Positions 26,926-38,355 of a stretch of 64,000 nucleotides of DNA are shown here, piece after piece. Under the pieces are notes generated by a model that saw nothing but the letters and a program-made list of their open reading frames with translations, was not told where the DNA came from and made no database searches. A program made the translations under genes and the position numbers. Position 1 is the stretch's first letter. Each line of letters begins with the position of its first letter. The stretch is from Protonemura montana. Its lineage: Eukaryota; Arthropoda; Insecta; Plecoptera; Nemouridae. The stretch is from the NCBI GenBank assembly GCA_947568835.1, contig OX387605.1, positions 25,051,775-25,115,774 of the forward strand, given 5' to 3'.

Positions 26926-28904
26926 TGACTGCACTCAAACGATCTCGCGGCTGATGGGAAACTGCCTCGAATTCTCTGCGTACCCTCGATCTTCCCTACT
27001 CTGGTATGTATACGATAACTAACTGGGCTAGAACGTCAAAACAACATTCAACTTTAGAGCGTTTGTGTGTGTTCATAACACGGCTTAAGTAATTAACGAA
27101 TTTCCTATGCACCATCATACGACGACGACTCTCTGAATGCTTTTGCGTTTAATTGTCTGGCCATTAGCGCGTCCTTACAGCCCGTGCGTCGCGTTGGAGA
27201 CGTCGTCTCATCCAGACGCCAATAGACGCCGCCCACGGGTTCCAAAGGTTTCCAAGTTGACTATCGTATGGAGATACAAGCGCAAAGTCTATACAGATAA
27301 TAAGGAAACATGCAGTGCTTAGGAAACGTGTGTCGCGGGAGTTAGGCCTTTGATTTCAAACTATGTTCGTTGAAATTCGCTGTGTATATATATGCATAGA
27401 GTTGGAGGTAGAGAGGAATTCCGTCTAAATTGATTCACAAAATGAACGCCATTCCGCGAGTTCGCCGTATTCTCTGGAAAGTCGGCAACCACACTTATTT
27501 ACCAATTAACATTCTCTTGTCGCGGTCCCTGTGATTCATTAATCAAATAGCTGAGCCAACTAATATTGACTCGCTGCACAGAGCCCGATTCGGTGCACGC
27601 CATTTTCTCTAAAGCAATTCGTCGACTGAAACCAATCAAACAAGCGCGCACGCCACAACGCCTCAAGCGTCGCGAGGCGTCGAAATACAAGCCATTGTCG
27701 CCGTCCCTCAACAAAGCTCCGTCGCGTTTGTTACTCTAGGTGTGCTCTGACCTGGCTCGGGCATGTGGGCGTTTGGAGGCGATCTTCAGTAGTGAACGCA
27801 TTCTCTATACATGTAGGAGGTCAATTCGCCGCCTTGTTCGCGTCGCTTTGTGCTGATTTGTATGGAGGTTTCTCGACGCGTACACAACGCCATTTCCCCG
27901 TCGAGGTCAGCGAATGTCCCGTCGGCCTCCCCGGAGGCGTTTACCACAAATATTAGCTCGTGTGTTACGCGGAGTCTATATGCAGAGGTCGTTGTGTTAC
28001 CATGCCGATTGCTGGGGTGCAAGGGTTTGGGGGGGGGGGTGGCGCTTTAATTTCCCACCCTCGATTCGTACACACGAGCCGCTTTCTGTGTGTACCTACA
28101 CTATCGCTTTCTAAATGCGACTTGACAGCTAACAATTCGTTACTACTTTTTTATCAGAGCACGTTTTTCTTACCGAGCTTTTTGCTAACTGCCTCGGGAC
28201 ACGGCACTTCTTTCGACTGGCAATTTGTTTTATTCTTGTCCGGCGCGCAACACGAACGGGTTTTTCTCATTTGCAATCGACGACGGCGTCCGGAGTGCCA
28301 CGCCTCGCGCCGATTTCGTCCCCGTGAACCTAACGCCGCGTCTTATCACCTTCCACGACTCGCCGTGCACGCGAAACGCTTTCGATAACTCGTTAGTTCG
28401 ACCGTCTGCCACCTGCGCGCCACGTCGTTGAAAATCGATGCAATTCGAATTCGCGGCAGTTGCGATCCACGATTGGAATGTCCCCGATGGCGCTGATTGT
28501 GGTTCGTTGGCGCTCCAAGGGGGGTGCGTCAACGCGGACACCGGCGTGATGTGACACGATTTGGAAACTCAGCGTGGGTCCCCGACAATGACTTCTACTT
28601 GTTCCGAGGTCGTTGATGACTCCATAATAAGCAAGCCAAGCGGGACGAACGGAGACTGTCGTGTCATTTTAAATAAAATCCACGGGGGGAGTAATATTTT
28701 AGGCAACTTGGACATCTGTCGCGAGTCGCGACCATTTAGTTATTCTTTCTCAAGCTACAAAGTATTTGCTGTCTGCTTACCTAAATTTGGATGTATAGGT
28801 TATATTTATTCAGAGACCCACCGTTGATGTTAGGCTGTCTTCTTGGAAAATACCAACCGATTAACTGTCCCATCTAACGGTCGCCCGTTTCTCTTGTGTT
28901 CCAG

Positions 28905-29117
28905 GCAAGTCCCCGTTTTTCCCGAGTCTTGACGAGCACGCGGCGCTCCTGGAGGAGCCCAACGCGCACCTGGGAGACGGCGGTCAGGGCATGCAAGCGC
29001 CGGCACCTCCTCTCAGCTCGCCATCACGCTCCTCGCCGCACAGCCAGGGCTCCGAGACGGGTGAACGCTTCTCCCGCAAGGTCTTCGTGGGAGGTCTCCC
29101 TCCGGACATCGATGAGG
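28905..29117 (+). CDS. orb2: CPEB exon: Ser/Pro-rich linker and start of RRM1
   Basis: The acceptor is TTCCAG before GCAAGTCC and the donor is GAGG before GTAAAT. The exon encodes 70 complete codons, with two bases of a split codon at the start and one base at the end. The first 50 residues are a low-complexity Ser/Pro/Gly linker after KSPFFPSLDE. RRM1 begins at ERFSRKVFVGGLPPDIDE. An in-frame TAG just past the donor is intronic. Confidence 0.95.
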
Positions 29118-32100
29118 GTAAATAGTCTTGACCCTACCAGTAACTTACTAATTCCTCGAGGTATGGTCCAATGTGGGCCCGTTTTGCAAGAATATGGTGA
29201 TCCAAGCCTCCAGTTTAGGGACTCCACTAAGCCACGGACTAAGTCATTCACCGTGCGATATCGAACTCTGGACAAAACTTAGCATCCGGTGCGACGTTTT
29301 TACAGTGTAATTATTTCCTTACGCCATATGCCTGGATAGAAACGTGGGGCCGAGCCTAAAATTGTAACTGCGTACAGTGTGCACGCACGTGCACCTATTC
29401 GCAGGGTGCCATAGGGTGCCATAGGGTGCCATAGGGTGCCATAGGATGCCATAGGGTGCCATAGGATGCCATAGGGTGCCATAGGGTGCCATAGGGTGTC
29501 ATAGGGTGCCATAGGGTGCCATAGGGTGCCATAGGGTGCCATAGGGTGCCATAGTGTGCCATAGGGTGCCATAGGGTGCCATAGGTGCTCGACATCGTGT
29601 TCTATGACACAGACGTAGTTCAAGCGTGCATTATTGAAATCAAGCGACTGTTTATTTTAAATAATTTCATCTTGATTTTTTTTTATGTTATGTTTGGTTG
29701 TGCTTAGCTATGTTTCGCTGCAAACGAAGATGACTGCAATGTTTTACCCTGACTATAACAATGAATAACATAGTGGTAGTAAACTAAAATGACATCATCC
29801 ACTATAAAATTAATAATTAGTTTTGAAATCGCTGTCACGTCCCTGTCAAATTGGCAAGTCGCAACACTAGCATACTCTTCTTCGCAAACGACGGTGCTTG
29901 ATCTGAACTCGGGAGAGAATCATGTGTTATTAAATTCCTGCTCGCCCTCGTTTGCTTGTACGGTCCATTACAATCATTAAACCTCGTGCATTACCTAGTA
30001 ATGAACATGTCGTACATTAGTAAGTTGCTCGCGTTCCCCTATCGGTTCACCCCTTTCCGTTCTGTCAGCTCTATTCAAAACGCCCTCGCTTCTCAAGGGA
30101 ACAACCAGCATCGGCAAAACATGACAGCGCGCGGCCACCCAACAAACTAGACGCGCTCCCACACCTAGAATAGCAAACGATATCCTCCTTGTCTACCGAC
30201 TTTTCGATCACAGAGTGACTATCTCAGAATCCAATATCTAGGCCCGTCAGAATTTCAAGCCACAGTGACTTGCAGGTCCGTTTCCATTTTTCAGCTTCTC
30301 GACTCTGTTCATCAAGAAAAAGTCCCCCACATTTGGAAGGGATTCGTATTTCCATGCGAGACCGAAAGCCTGAAACAATATCAAAAGTGGCAGGGCAATA
30401 CATTATGCGAGTCAGGTCTAATATCGCTCAGCCTCCTCACACGCACGCCCCCTGGACGCTATGATTGCGTACCGGGACCTAGCGCGGATGCCGCCAACCC
30501 TTCGCACGGGGTGGTGTACCTACTAGTCAAATGTTGTTATGCTTGTGCTTGTCAAAGGCTAGCGCGCTTCGTGGCGCTAGCAAAAACTGCTTTCATCTGC
30601 GCAAAATTGAGTTATTTGAGGCGTTTTATTTTGTTTAACGTATTGTTTCTTAGACTCGACTAAAAGTTTGAAATTGTTGAGTGTGTGGAACATGACATGT
30701 CGATGAGAAATGAGGGAAATAAGATTATTATGTGAGTGCTTTTAAACATACTCTTTAAAGCATTGTGCAGAGCAAATGCCACCATAAATTCCACTAAAGC
30801 TTTCCCCCTAAAACCTTAACTGAGCATCTTTTGAAGTCTAGCAAGAGATCTTCAGATTTAGCAGAGTGTAAATGAGATGAACCTTGCATCGTGGTAGCCA
30901 GCGTCCCATTACGCTGGTTACCCACCAGCCTGACACCAATGCTTGTTCTGTGACTGACTCTCCTATGCATCGTTGCAGACGAGATCACTGCGAGTTTCCG
31001 GCGATTCGGCCCGCTGGTCGTGGACTGGCCACACAAGGCTGAGAGCAAGTCGTACTTCCCACCGAAGGGATACGCCTTCCTGCTCTTCCAGGTAACCTAC
31101 CCTACCGGGGGCAGCGACAATGTGATTTTACTTCATGGTTGTCGGCTGATTAAAAATTGACATCAGTTGCGTAAATCGATCTAGACGAGGTGTCGACATC
31201 ATCCGCAGAAATACGAGTTGTACAAATTCACAAATACAGCAGCACTAAGTAACCATGCGTTTTGTTTAACTTACAATTACCGACCACATATTCCGCTCTA
31301 CTCGCTTGCTTGCCAGAGATTTCAGCAAAAATAACATCTTAAGTTAAACTAGAAGCACCCAAAGGCACTTAAAGATATTCTGCCACACGATCACCGTTAC
31401 GTGTTTGTTAAAACTAATTAAATGTTCCCATTCTCTACATACTTGTTGCTAACTCCTTCAAATCCCCGAACTGCAAGCATATTAAAACCTAGAGAGTAAA
31501 ACGCCCCTCTCTGTTCCACCCTCAGGATGAGACTTCAGTGCAGCAGCTGATCGACGCATGCATCCAAGACGACGACAAGCTCTACCTGTGCGTGTCCTCG
31601 CCAACGATCAAGGACAAGCCGGTTCAAATCCGGCCGTGGCGTCTCAGCGACGCCGACTTCGTCCTCGACGCGTCGATGCCGCTCGACCCACGCAAGACCG
31701 TCTTCGTCGGCGGTGTGCCGCGTCCTCTTAAGGTACCCACCTTGATTCGTCGCCTTCCTCCTGAAGTCTTGGAACCCGTTGAGGGTACCGTTCTCGAGCG
31801 AGTAAGGCTTGAGTGGGAGTTAAAACACAAATCAGCTCCCCATGGCCCCGATTTCCATCAAAGTCTATTGGCATGTCGATTGATTTTTGATAGAGAGAAG
31901 GGAGATTTCGGGGCTAAGGGTCGCTAAATGCTTCCTCCATTTTTCTTATGGGAGAAACTTGCTCGTGAGAAACCTGAATTGCCTTCTCTCTGATCATATG
32001 CTCTACTCGTGCCATCTGTGTCTTCACCTAACCTCGAAAAACTCCGTTACACCGTACCGGTTACGAACGAGGTTCTTTCAAGAGGCACCAGTATTTAACG

Positions 32101-34125
32101 AGATGCTGTATAAGCTGGCCACCTAAGGTTGCCAATTGTTACGTCACTTGCAACTTAAAATGATGGAAAATGTTTTGGAATTGAACAGAGAATCGTGCAA
32201 GTAACGTGAGTGTTCTGTGGACAGGCCGTGGAGCTGGCGATGATAATGGACCGGCTGTACGGAGGCGTGTGCTACGCGGGGATCGACACCGACCCCGAGC
32301 TCAAGTATCCGAAGGGCGCTGGCCGCGTGGCTTTCAGCAACCAGCAGAGCTACATCGCCGCCATCAGCGCTCGCTTTGTGCAGTTGCAGCACGGTGACAT
32401 CGACAAGCGCGTATGTAGCCCATTCCGGTCAACGATACCACCTTATATTGGAACTAGGTCTTGGTGAATTTGTTGGGCACTGGATAAAGATCCTCACTTG
32501 TTGCCAAACTTCCATCTCTGGGTCTACACACCCCGAATCGGCATTTCAGGGAGTGGTTGGTTCAAAAAAAATTTTTAATTCTCTTTTAAGCCAATCTTTA
32601 AAAGGGAAAAATTTTGAAAAATTGACCAATTTTGCAGGCACATTGCAACCCTACTGTTAGGTTTGCATGGTTTATGTGGGTTTGATATTATAAGATGAAA
32701 TTTGGGTCATTAAGAGACGTATTTAAATTTTATCTGGTGTGTCTTCAACATGGCATATGGTTCTAAGCTTGTTGCAAAACATACATTTTTGGAACAGGCA
32801 TTGGGAGTAAATAATTGAAACTTTTAGTACCCGTATTAGTTTCTTACAACATAGTAAAGATGGTAAATTGTTTTATCTTGAATTTGGGCTGTAAGAATGT
32901 CTAAAAAACTAACCCGCTGACATTAATTAGAAAAAGTAAATATGTCGAGTCGTCTAAATTCATGAAAGCTGATTTTTGGCTAAATACCACGAATAGAATT
33001 GGAGAGGGTAGTTCCCCGACAGCGACGGTTGCTAACGACGTCTGCCCCGCGACAGGTGGAGGTGAAGCCGTACGTTCTCGACGATCAGATGTGCGATGAG
33101 TGCCAAGGACAGCGCTGCGGCGGGAAGTTTGCGCCGTTCTTCTGCGCCAACGTCACTTGCCTTCAGGTATGGACTAACTTAAACGCAGGTCCTAACCTAA
33201 CCTAACACAGGTCCTAACCTAACCTAACACAGGTCCTAACCTAACCTAACACAGGTCCTGTGTTCAACAGCAATATTTCATTCTTTTAAATGTCCCTAAA
33301 ATCTCTTATTCCACCGTTTTCCAGCAAATGAGCAAATAATTTTTCTTCTAATTTTAGTCTTTTTAGTCTTACATAATTGAATATTAAGCTTAGAGATTCA
33401 ACGGTAGATTCAACATTTGGTGGTCATGTGATTGCTGTGACTGCCTGACAAAGCTTCTTAATTCTGCTTACTTATGTTACTGATTCTGGTATTAATTAGT
33501 TATATCTTGGCTACATCTGCATAGCCAACTCGATGTTAAGTCAACTCACTGGTTTGCCATTGGCTTTAACATTATCTACGATTAACGTTCTCGTGAAGAA
33601 AATATATTCCCTGCTCCCAACATCGCAACAAACAGTTGCAAACATAACCAAACACTCTTCCAATTTTATTTATTTATTTTATTTATTTATATACAACTTA
33701 GGATTTACATATCAACATTGAGGCACATTGTAATACAAGTTCTTCCAGTGGTTAGATCTAGGATTGTGTCATTAGGTTCTAATTATCTGGATGCTAAATA
33801 TTTAATCAGTTAATGTTTTTTGCGCTCCTAAGGGCATTCATGACGCAGTTGGGGATGTTTTTCCAGCCGCAAATTGTTTTTCTCATTTTTCCAACAGCTT
33901 TTCTCAACTCTGTGTACAAACAGTGAATCCCCATGATATGTTTGCTACCCATTTTATCCTCTAAAAAATGTAAGAAATTTGTTTCTAATTCGGACAATGT
34001 TTATACAGTACTACTGTGAGCACTGCTGGGCGACAATCCACTCGCGACCAGGCCGAGAGTTCCACAAGCCGCTCGTGAAGGAAGGCGCCGATCGGCCCAG
34101 GGCCGTCCCGTTTCGCTGGTGTTAA
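28905..34125 (+). CDS. orb2: CPEB2-4/Orb2-type cytoplasmic polyadenylation element-binding protein, C-terminal part
   Basis: Six exons join in consistent phase into 314 residues ending at TAA: 28905-29117, 30979-31091, 31526-31732, 32225-32410, 33056-33166 and 34009-34125. RRM1 runs from RNP2 KVFVGGLP (about residues 58-65) to RNP1 KGYAFLLF (about 100-107). RRM2 has RNP2 TVFVGGVP (about 166-173) and RNP1 GAGRVAFSN (about 208-216). The C-terminal ZZ zinc-binding domain runs from CDEC (about 252) through paired Cys and His residues to the terminal FRWC. The family binds U-rich elements in mRNA 3'UTRs and controls poly(A) length and translation in germline and neurons. The subfamily call rests on the linker and on YYCEHC and VPFRWC, which read like insect Orb2 rather than Orb/CPEB1. 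The first visible exon opens with a 3' splice site in phase 1, so the N-terminus (Gln-rich in flies) lies upstream and was not found. Confidence 0.96.
29402..29586 (+). repeat. 10-bp minisatellite ATAGGGTGCC x18
   Basis: About eighteen units of ATAGGGTGCC, a few with single substitutions, lie in the intron after the first visible CPEB exon. The minus-strand ORFs here, which read as a YGTLWHPMAP period, are repeat artefacts. Confidence 0.97.
30979..31091 (+). CDS. orb2: CPEB exon: core of RRM1
   Basis: The acceptor is GTTGCAG and the donor is TTCCAG before GTAACC. The exon completes the split Asp codon and encodes EITASFRRFGPLVVDWP through the RNP1 motif GYAFLLFQ. Confidence 0.96.
31526..31732 (+). 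CDS. orb2: CPEB exon: end of RRM1, linker, RNP2 of RRM2
   Basis: The acceptor is CCCTCAG and the donor is CTTAAG before GTACCC; 69 codons in phase 0. It contains the conserved inter-RRM stretch VQIRPWRLSDADFVLD and the RRM2 start KTVFVGGVPRPLK. The reading frame stays open well past the donor, so a transcript that retains the intron would add an unrelated tail. Confidence 0.96.
32225..32410 (+). CDS. orb2: CPEB exon: core of RRM2
   Basis: The acceptor is GGACAG and the donor is AAGCGC before GTATGT; 62 codons in phase 0. It contains LAMIMDRLYGGVCYAGIDTD and the RNP1 segment GAGRVAFSNQQSYIAAIS, among the most conserved CPEB stretches. Confidence 0.96.
33056..33166 (+). CDS. orb2: CPEB exon: first half of the ZZ zinc-binding domain
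   Basis: The acceptor is GCGACAG and the donor is CTTCAG before GTATGG; 37 codons in phase 0. The cysteines lie in QMCDECQGQRCGGKF and FFCANVTC. Confidence 0.95.
33186..33259 (+). repeat. 22-bp minisatellite x3 with splice-like units
   Basis: Three near-perfect copies of a 22-bp unit (CAGGTCCTAACCTAACCTAA plus CA) begin 20 bp after the CPEB exon donor at 33166. Each unit carries three CTAAC motifs followed by CACAG. The CCTAA pentamers resemble the arthropod telomere repeat, but the array is internal and too short to be telomeric. Confidence 0.93.
34009..34125 (+). CDS. orb2: CPEB terminal coding exon
   Basis: The acceptor is TATACAG. The exon encodes 38 residues, YYCEHCWATIHSRPGREFHK through VPFRWC, then TAA. 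It carries the last zinc ligands (Cys-x2-Cys and paired His) of the ZZ domain. Confidence 0.96.
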   Translation, partial: YYCEHCWATIHSRPGREFHKPLVKEGADRPRAVPFRWC

Positions 34126-37100
34126 CGCTGGCGAGTCCCTAGCCCCGGCAATCGGCCCCAAAGTCGCCGGCTTAATTCATAGACACACAATTAACCCATT
34201 CATACTATTATTACTCATAGGCTACTACACAACTCTAAGCAAAACGTTAACAAGGTTTCAAACTACTTACTAATACAATTTAAAAGGAAATTTACGAGAA
34301 AAAATAGTCGAAATGAATTAAAAGTAAATGAGATAAAACCGTAGGCTGAATTCAAAAACAAAACAAAAAAATATGTCTCACAGTACTACGTTTAATCGCA
34401 AAATCTATCCTGATAACAAAACGGATGCTAACTTTTCGAAGATCGGTGTCTTTCAAAATGGCATCGGATGGCGTACACTAGAACTTTTCACCTCCTCACC
34501 GTTTCACGCATAATTTGTACCTAGCAGAAAGCGGCGATCTGCCCCTCCGTACCTACGTGCGTACATGCGTATTGTAATTACTGTCCACGTCGCAAGCCAG
34601 AGACTTGGGAGGCCGGGGCCTTCGCCAATGCTTTGCACGTTTGCGATTTGTAAATAGTGCATGGATAGCCGAATCTACTTTTATATGTCGGGCGACCGCT
34701 CCAGTCAGCTCTTGGTCATGCCGTTTTAAGCGCTTAGTCATTCCCCTGCACCATCCTCGCCAACTTCCTCCTAATCCTTGTTGTCGTCAATGTAAATATA
34801 GTCGTTGCGTATTTAAAAAAAGATCAAAAATACCTCTAGTTGACTTGATAGAAGAATTTTTTTTATTTCATATTGAGAAGTCCTGACTTCGGTGTATTTA
34901 TTTTTTAGGTCTCGTTTTTTGTACATAACAAGATTTGGTCCAGCCCTTCGCCTCCTTGCGCCCTCGCCACTTGACCCACACGCCTCCCGAGCACTTACGT
35001 CGTAGTTTTTGTCGACTTTTGCGTCAATTCGACTTTTGATACCAGTCCCCGATTGCTAGCCGATTGTTGGTCCCACTTTCTACATTCGATTCCGAAAGAT
35101 GTTTCTACTCTTCTACATTTGGAGCATTGGCGGAGGCCGCCGGAGCAAGTAGTCTTTTATAGAGCTTCTTGGGCACACATTTTTTAAAACGTAAACGTCT
35201 TATTGGCCTTTTTATCGTTCAGAAAGTGATAATTTGATAAGTCATTACAACGGTTTTAAAATTTTCTATTGATATTTGATATAAATTGACGTTGTTGCAG
35301 GTTGACCCAACAATGTTAGCCTTGCGGTAGAATTTAATATGCTGCACTAGCTGCTAGTGCCGGTAGCATCTCTTTTTTTTTCTAATTGTAAATACTAAAA
35401 GCATCGCGGCACGGTCGAAAACGATTACGTGACTCGAGAAAAAAAATATACTTATTAACGAAAAAAAAATCTTGATCAGATCATGTCCTTGACGTAGGCA
35501 CGACCAAGCAAATGCTATCGTGCCTCAATCCCCAATCTCTCCAGTCCTTGCGAAGCCCGCGCCAGTCTTCTTGTAATCTGTGTGATATATAGGAAAAAAT
35601 GCATAACACGTCATATTATTAAACAAAAAAAAAAATAATATTAACTACACGTAGTAACTTTGCACTTAAATAATGGTAATTAGTCTTTTTCGATAGATTT
35701 GTATTTTTGAGTGTTGAAAGGTTTTTATACCATTGTTATTATCATCTTAGTTACGGGCGAATTTGCAAAATGCACGACGGAGAAAATGTCCCCCCTCCTC
35801 TTGCCCCCCCCATCTCCTTCCCCTCTGACTTAGTTGTCTATTTTTCTCTCTCTCTGTATCCGGTTTCTCTCGATGCCGGAGGCGGTTTTGCGGGCGCGGT
35901 GTCCCGGAGCTCATATCGTCCACACGGTTCCACGCTTGCAGCCAATCGCGTGCTTGCACCCCCCGCCCCACCCCGCCCCACCACGGTCTGCGTAGAGTTT
36001 GCACGATCTCCCAATACCAAAGAAAGCGTCCTGACGACGGGCTCAGGCCGGTCGCCGATCCTAGGTCGCGCTGAAATAGTTGTTTTTCTCGCAGTTTTTC
36101 CGTTGCGTCTTATCGCGGCGCCAGGTCTAGAGCTGGGATAGTGCATGCGCGTTTTCAGTTTCCGGATTGCGGAGGCGTCTAGTCAAAACGGTAGCCGAGG
36201 CGGGTTTTTTTGGTGTAGCTGTAGAAGTTCTGGTTCCTACCCGGGGTAATAGTTCGTAGTAGGTACATCAATTAATAATCAATGTAAACGTAAATATTAA
36301 TTAAATTAACGATAACAAATTGACTACCATTTTGGTACAAATTAATTCATTTTATATCACATTGTTTGTAATCATGGTAATACTATATATGGTACCTATA
36401 CATAAAATAATTATAACTTTTCCCCTTTTGTACTATTTATAATGCTTTGAATTCCAAGGGATTACCTATACCATGATTTTTGCATATATAATAATACCTA
36501 ATTCATCAATATTATACATATATAGTGTTATCTATCAAATAGTGTGCGTACGTATACGTACGTTAATATATACATATTAACTTCTAAAAAGTGTCTCTTG
36601 AAGTTTTTGGCTTTGCTAGCTGTTGTAAATCTAACGTAAGTCATAGGTGTGAGGGTTTTGCTTGCTAGGCCAAGCTGGTCGAGGCTTCATTGGGGGTTGC
36701 CCACGATGGCACCACTTTGGTTCCGGTTGATTTTTGTTGTAATTTAGGAAGCAACCTTGTTGATTTTGTTGTTAGTTTATTAGAGAAGATCATTGAAAAG
36801 TAATATATTTTTGACTTGTCACCTGTCGATCACCTTTTACTAATGACGGGTTACTTTTTTTTTGTTCATTATCGTGTCTTATTGAACGATCGAACGTGTT
36901 ATTCTTTTTGTTTTTATTAGTTTTCGTAATATTATTTTGTTGCTTGACCGTTGAATAGAGTTTATTTATTTTAGTTACGATGCCGCTGTGTGTTTTTCAG
37001 TTGGGAGCGACCTTGTTTTCGCTAGAATTTTGTGATTCTAGAGTTTAAATAATCAGTAGCAGCACTCAATACCCGCGAACTAGCCACGCTCGCTCGTAAC

Positions 37101-38355
37101 AGTCGTAGCGAACGGAAATAGGGAACAGCTTATTCGTGAACAAAATGAAAAAAGCAGAAAAACGATGGATACTCTCGGAAGAAGGAACCTTTCACGGTGG
37201 CAATCTGTCTAGTTGCGAACCAGTACGCTTACACCGAGAGGAATGTTGTCGCCAGTCTCACTTATACACCTCCGCTAGCCAAATTGTGGATAGCGTCAGA
37301 AGTTAGACTGGCCTAATATAATAATATGTATCTTTTCTACAAATAGAATAGCACCGTTTAAACATTACAACAAAAAAAAAAAATACAGTTGATGTTATGT
37401 GATAGTTGTATTTAATACAAAATCTACACGTGATTATTTTGTAGCCTTGGGTAACTTATTTAACGTTTAGCACTATATTTAACTTTTTATCGAGAGACTC
37501 GTCGTACATTGTGTAAATATTCCAGTGTGATGATTCCGCAATCGCCGGTCGTTTAGTTTCAAACTAGCTCGGTTTTGCCCGGACTTATGCTGGCCAACAG
37601 CACGAAGACGTCGGCGTTTTCTTGCCGCGTATCAAATACGCGGCCGGGGAAACGCAGCGTCAGTTTGCGAGGCGGGAAACAAACGGTGCTCCCCGTCCTA
37701 CTCGGAAAACACAGCGCCCGACGGTAGAGACGGAATGCAATTGTCGCCTCACCGTTTGGCGTTTGAAACGGCGACGAGAGACGTCATTTAAGACGTGAAC
37801 AACTTTCGCTGGTAGAGTGCTGTTGGACCATAAGGGAAGAGATACAGGAATAACTGAGATATTGATTATGAACTCTGTAATAAGTACATTAAGTATATTA
37901 GTTACCACAGATGATAGTTGTTAACACTGAAACCGATATTTTGAATCTTGAAATTTGCTTGGTGCAAATGCAATGCATGGTACTAACGCAAACGATATCC
38001 AGTACTTAGGTCAAGATCTTTAGAAACTTTCTCCTATCATTTTCGATTCAATTTGTAAATGTGAATATCTATTTTCTTATCCTATCGATAAAAAATATCG
38101 CGATCAAACACAAAATCCAATCAGAAATTGCCAAGTGTCGAAGGTTGAATTGCAAACTGCGAGAAGGTCATACTCTGTCGTTCAATGTCCGTTGTATAGT
38201 AGTTGTCCGACTACAATTTCATAGTAATTACTACTTAGCAGTTAGCCATGATTGCATTCATCCAAAAAAAATCAGTGGTGCTTCATTTTTTATTGTTACC
38301 AATATTTTAATTTTTTAATATCATAAATTAATAAAGAAAATAGTTAATGAATAAC
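34126..38355 (+). other. probable CPEB 3'UTR
   Basis: AT-rich sequence after the CPEB stop has no convincing ORF. It contains five Pumilio-type TGTANATA sites at 34649, 34791, 34920, 35387 and 37512. The first canonical AATAAA on this strand that I could find is at 38330, preceded by CPE-like U-rich motifs. ATTAAA variants occur earlier, for example near 35617 and 36299. A GC-rich island at about 35780-36240 interrupts the AT-rich background. The true 3' end needs transcript data. Confidence 0.5.
38287..38335 (+). promoter_or_regulatory. CPE-like motifs upstream of AATAAA
   Basis: TTTTTAT at 38287-38293, TTTTAAT at 38305-38311 and TTTTAAT at 38313-38319 precede the hexamer AATAAA at 38330-38335. 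This spacing suits cytoplasmic polyadenylation by CPEB proteins. The local AT content makes chance occurrence quite possible. Confidence 0.4.

Larger units (their letters stand above)
16877..28904. other. non-coding DNA without recognised exons
   Basis: No exon is recognisable. The stretch holds most of the window's poly-C/poly-G tracts (17796, 18484, 20235, 21581, 26905, 28029), CA/GT microsatellites near 18017 and 24465, two minisatellites and several 5S-SINE remnants. Because the first visible CPEB exon begins with a 3' splice site at 28905, at least the right end must be intronic to that gene. Confidence 0.6.

Noticed and set aside
29300..29623. 107-codon minus-strand ORF with WHPMAP repeats
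   Set aside because: It is a translation of the ATAGGGTGCC minisatellite in a CPEB intron.
35707..36141. 144-codon ORF in the presumed CPEB 3'UTR
   Set aside because: It lies in a GC-rich island with poly-C segments and open frames on both strands. The Pro/Ser-rich translation has no recognisable domain.
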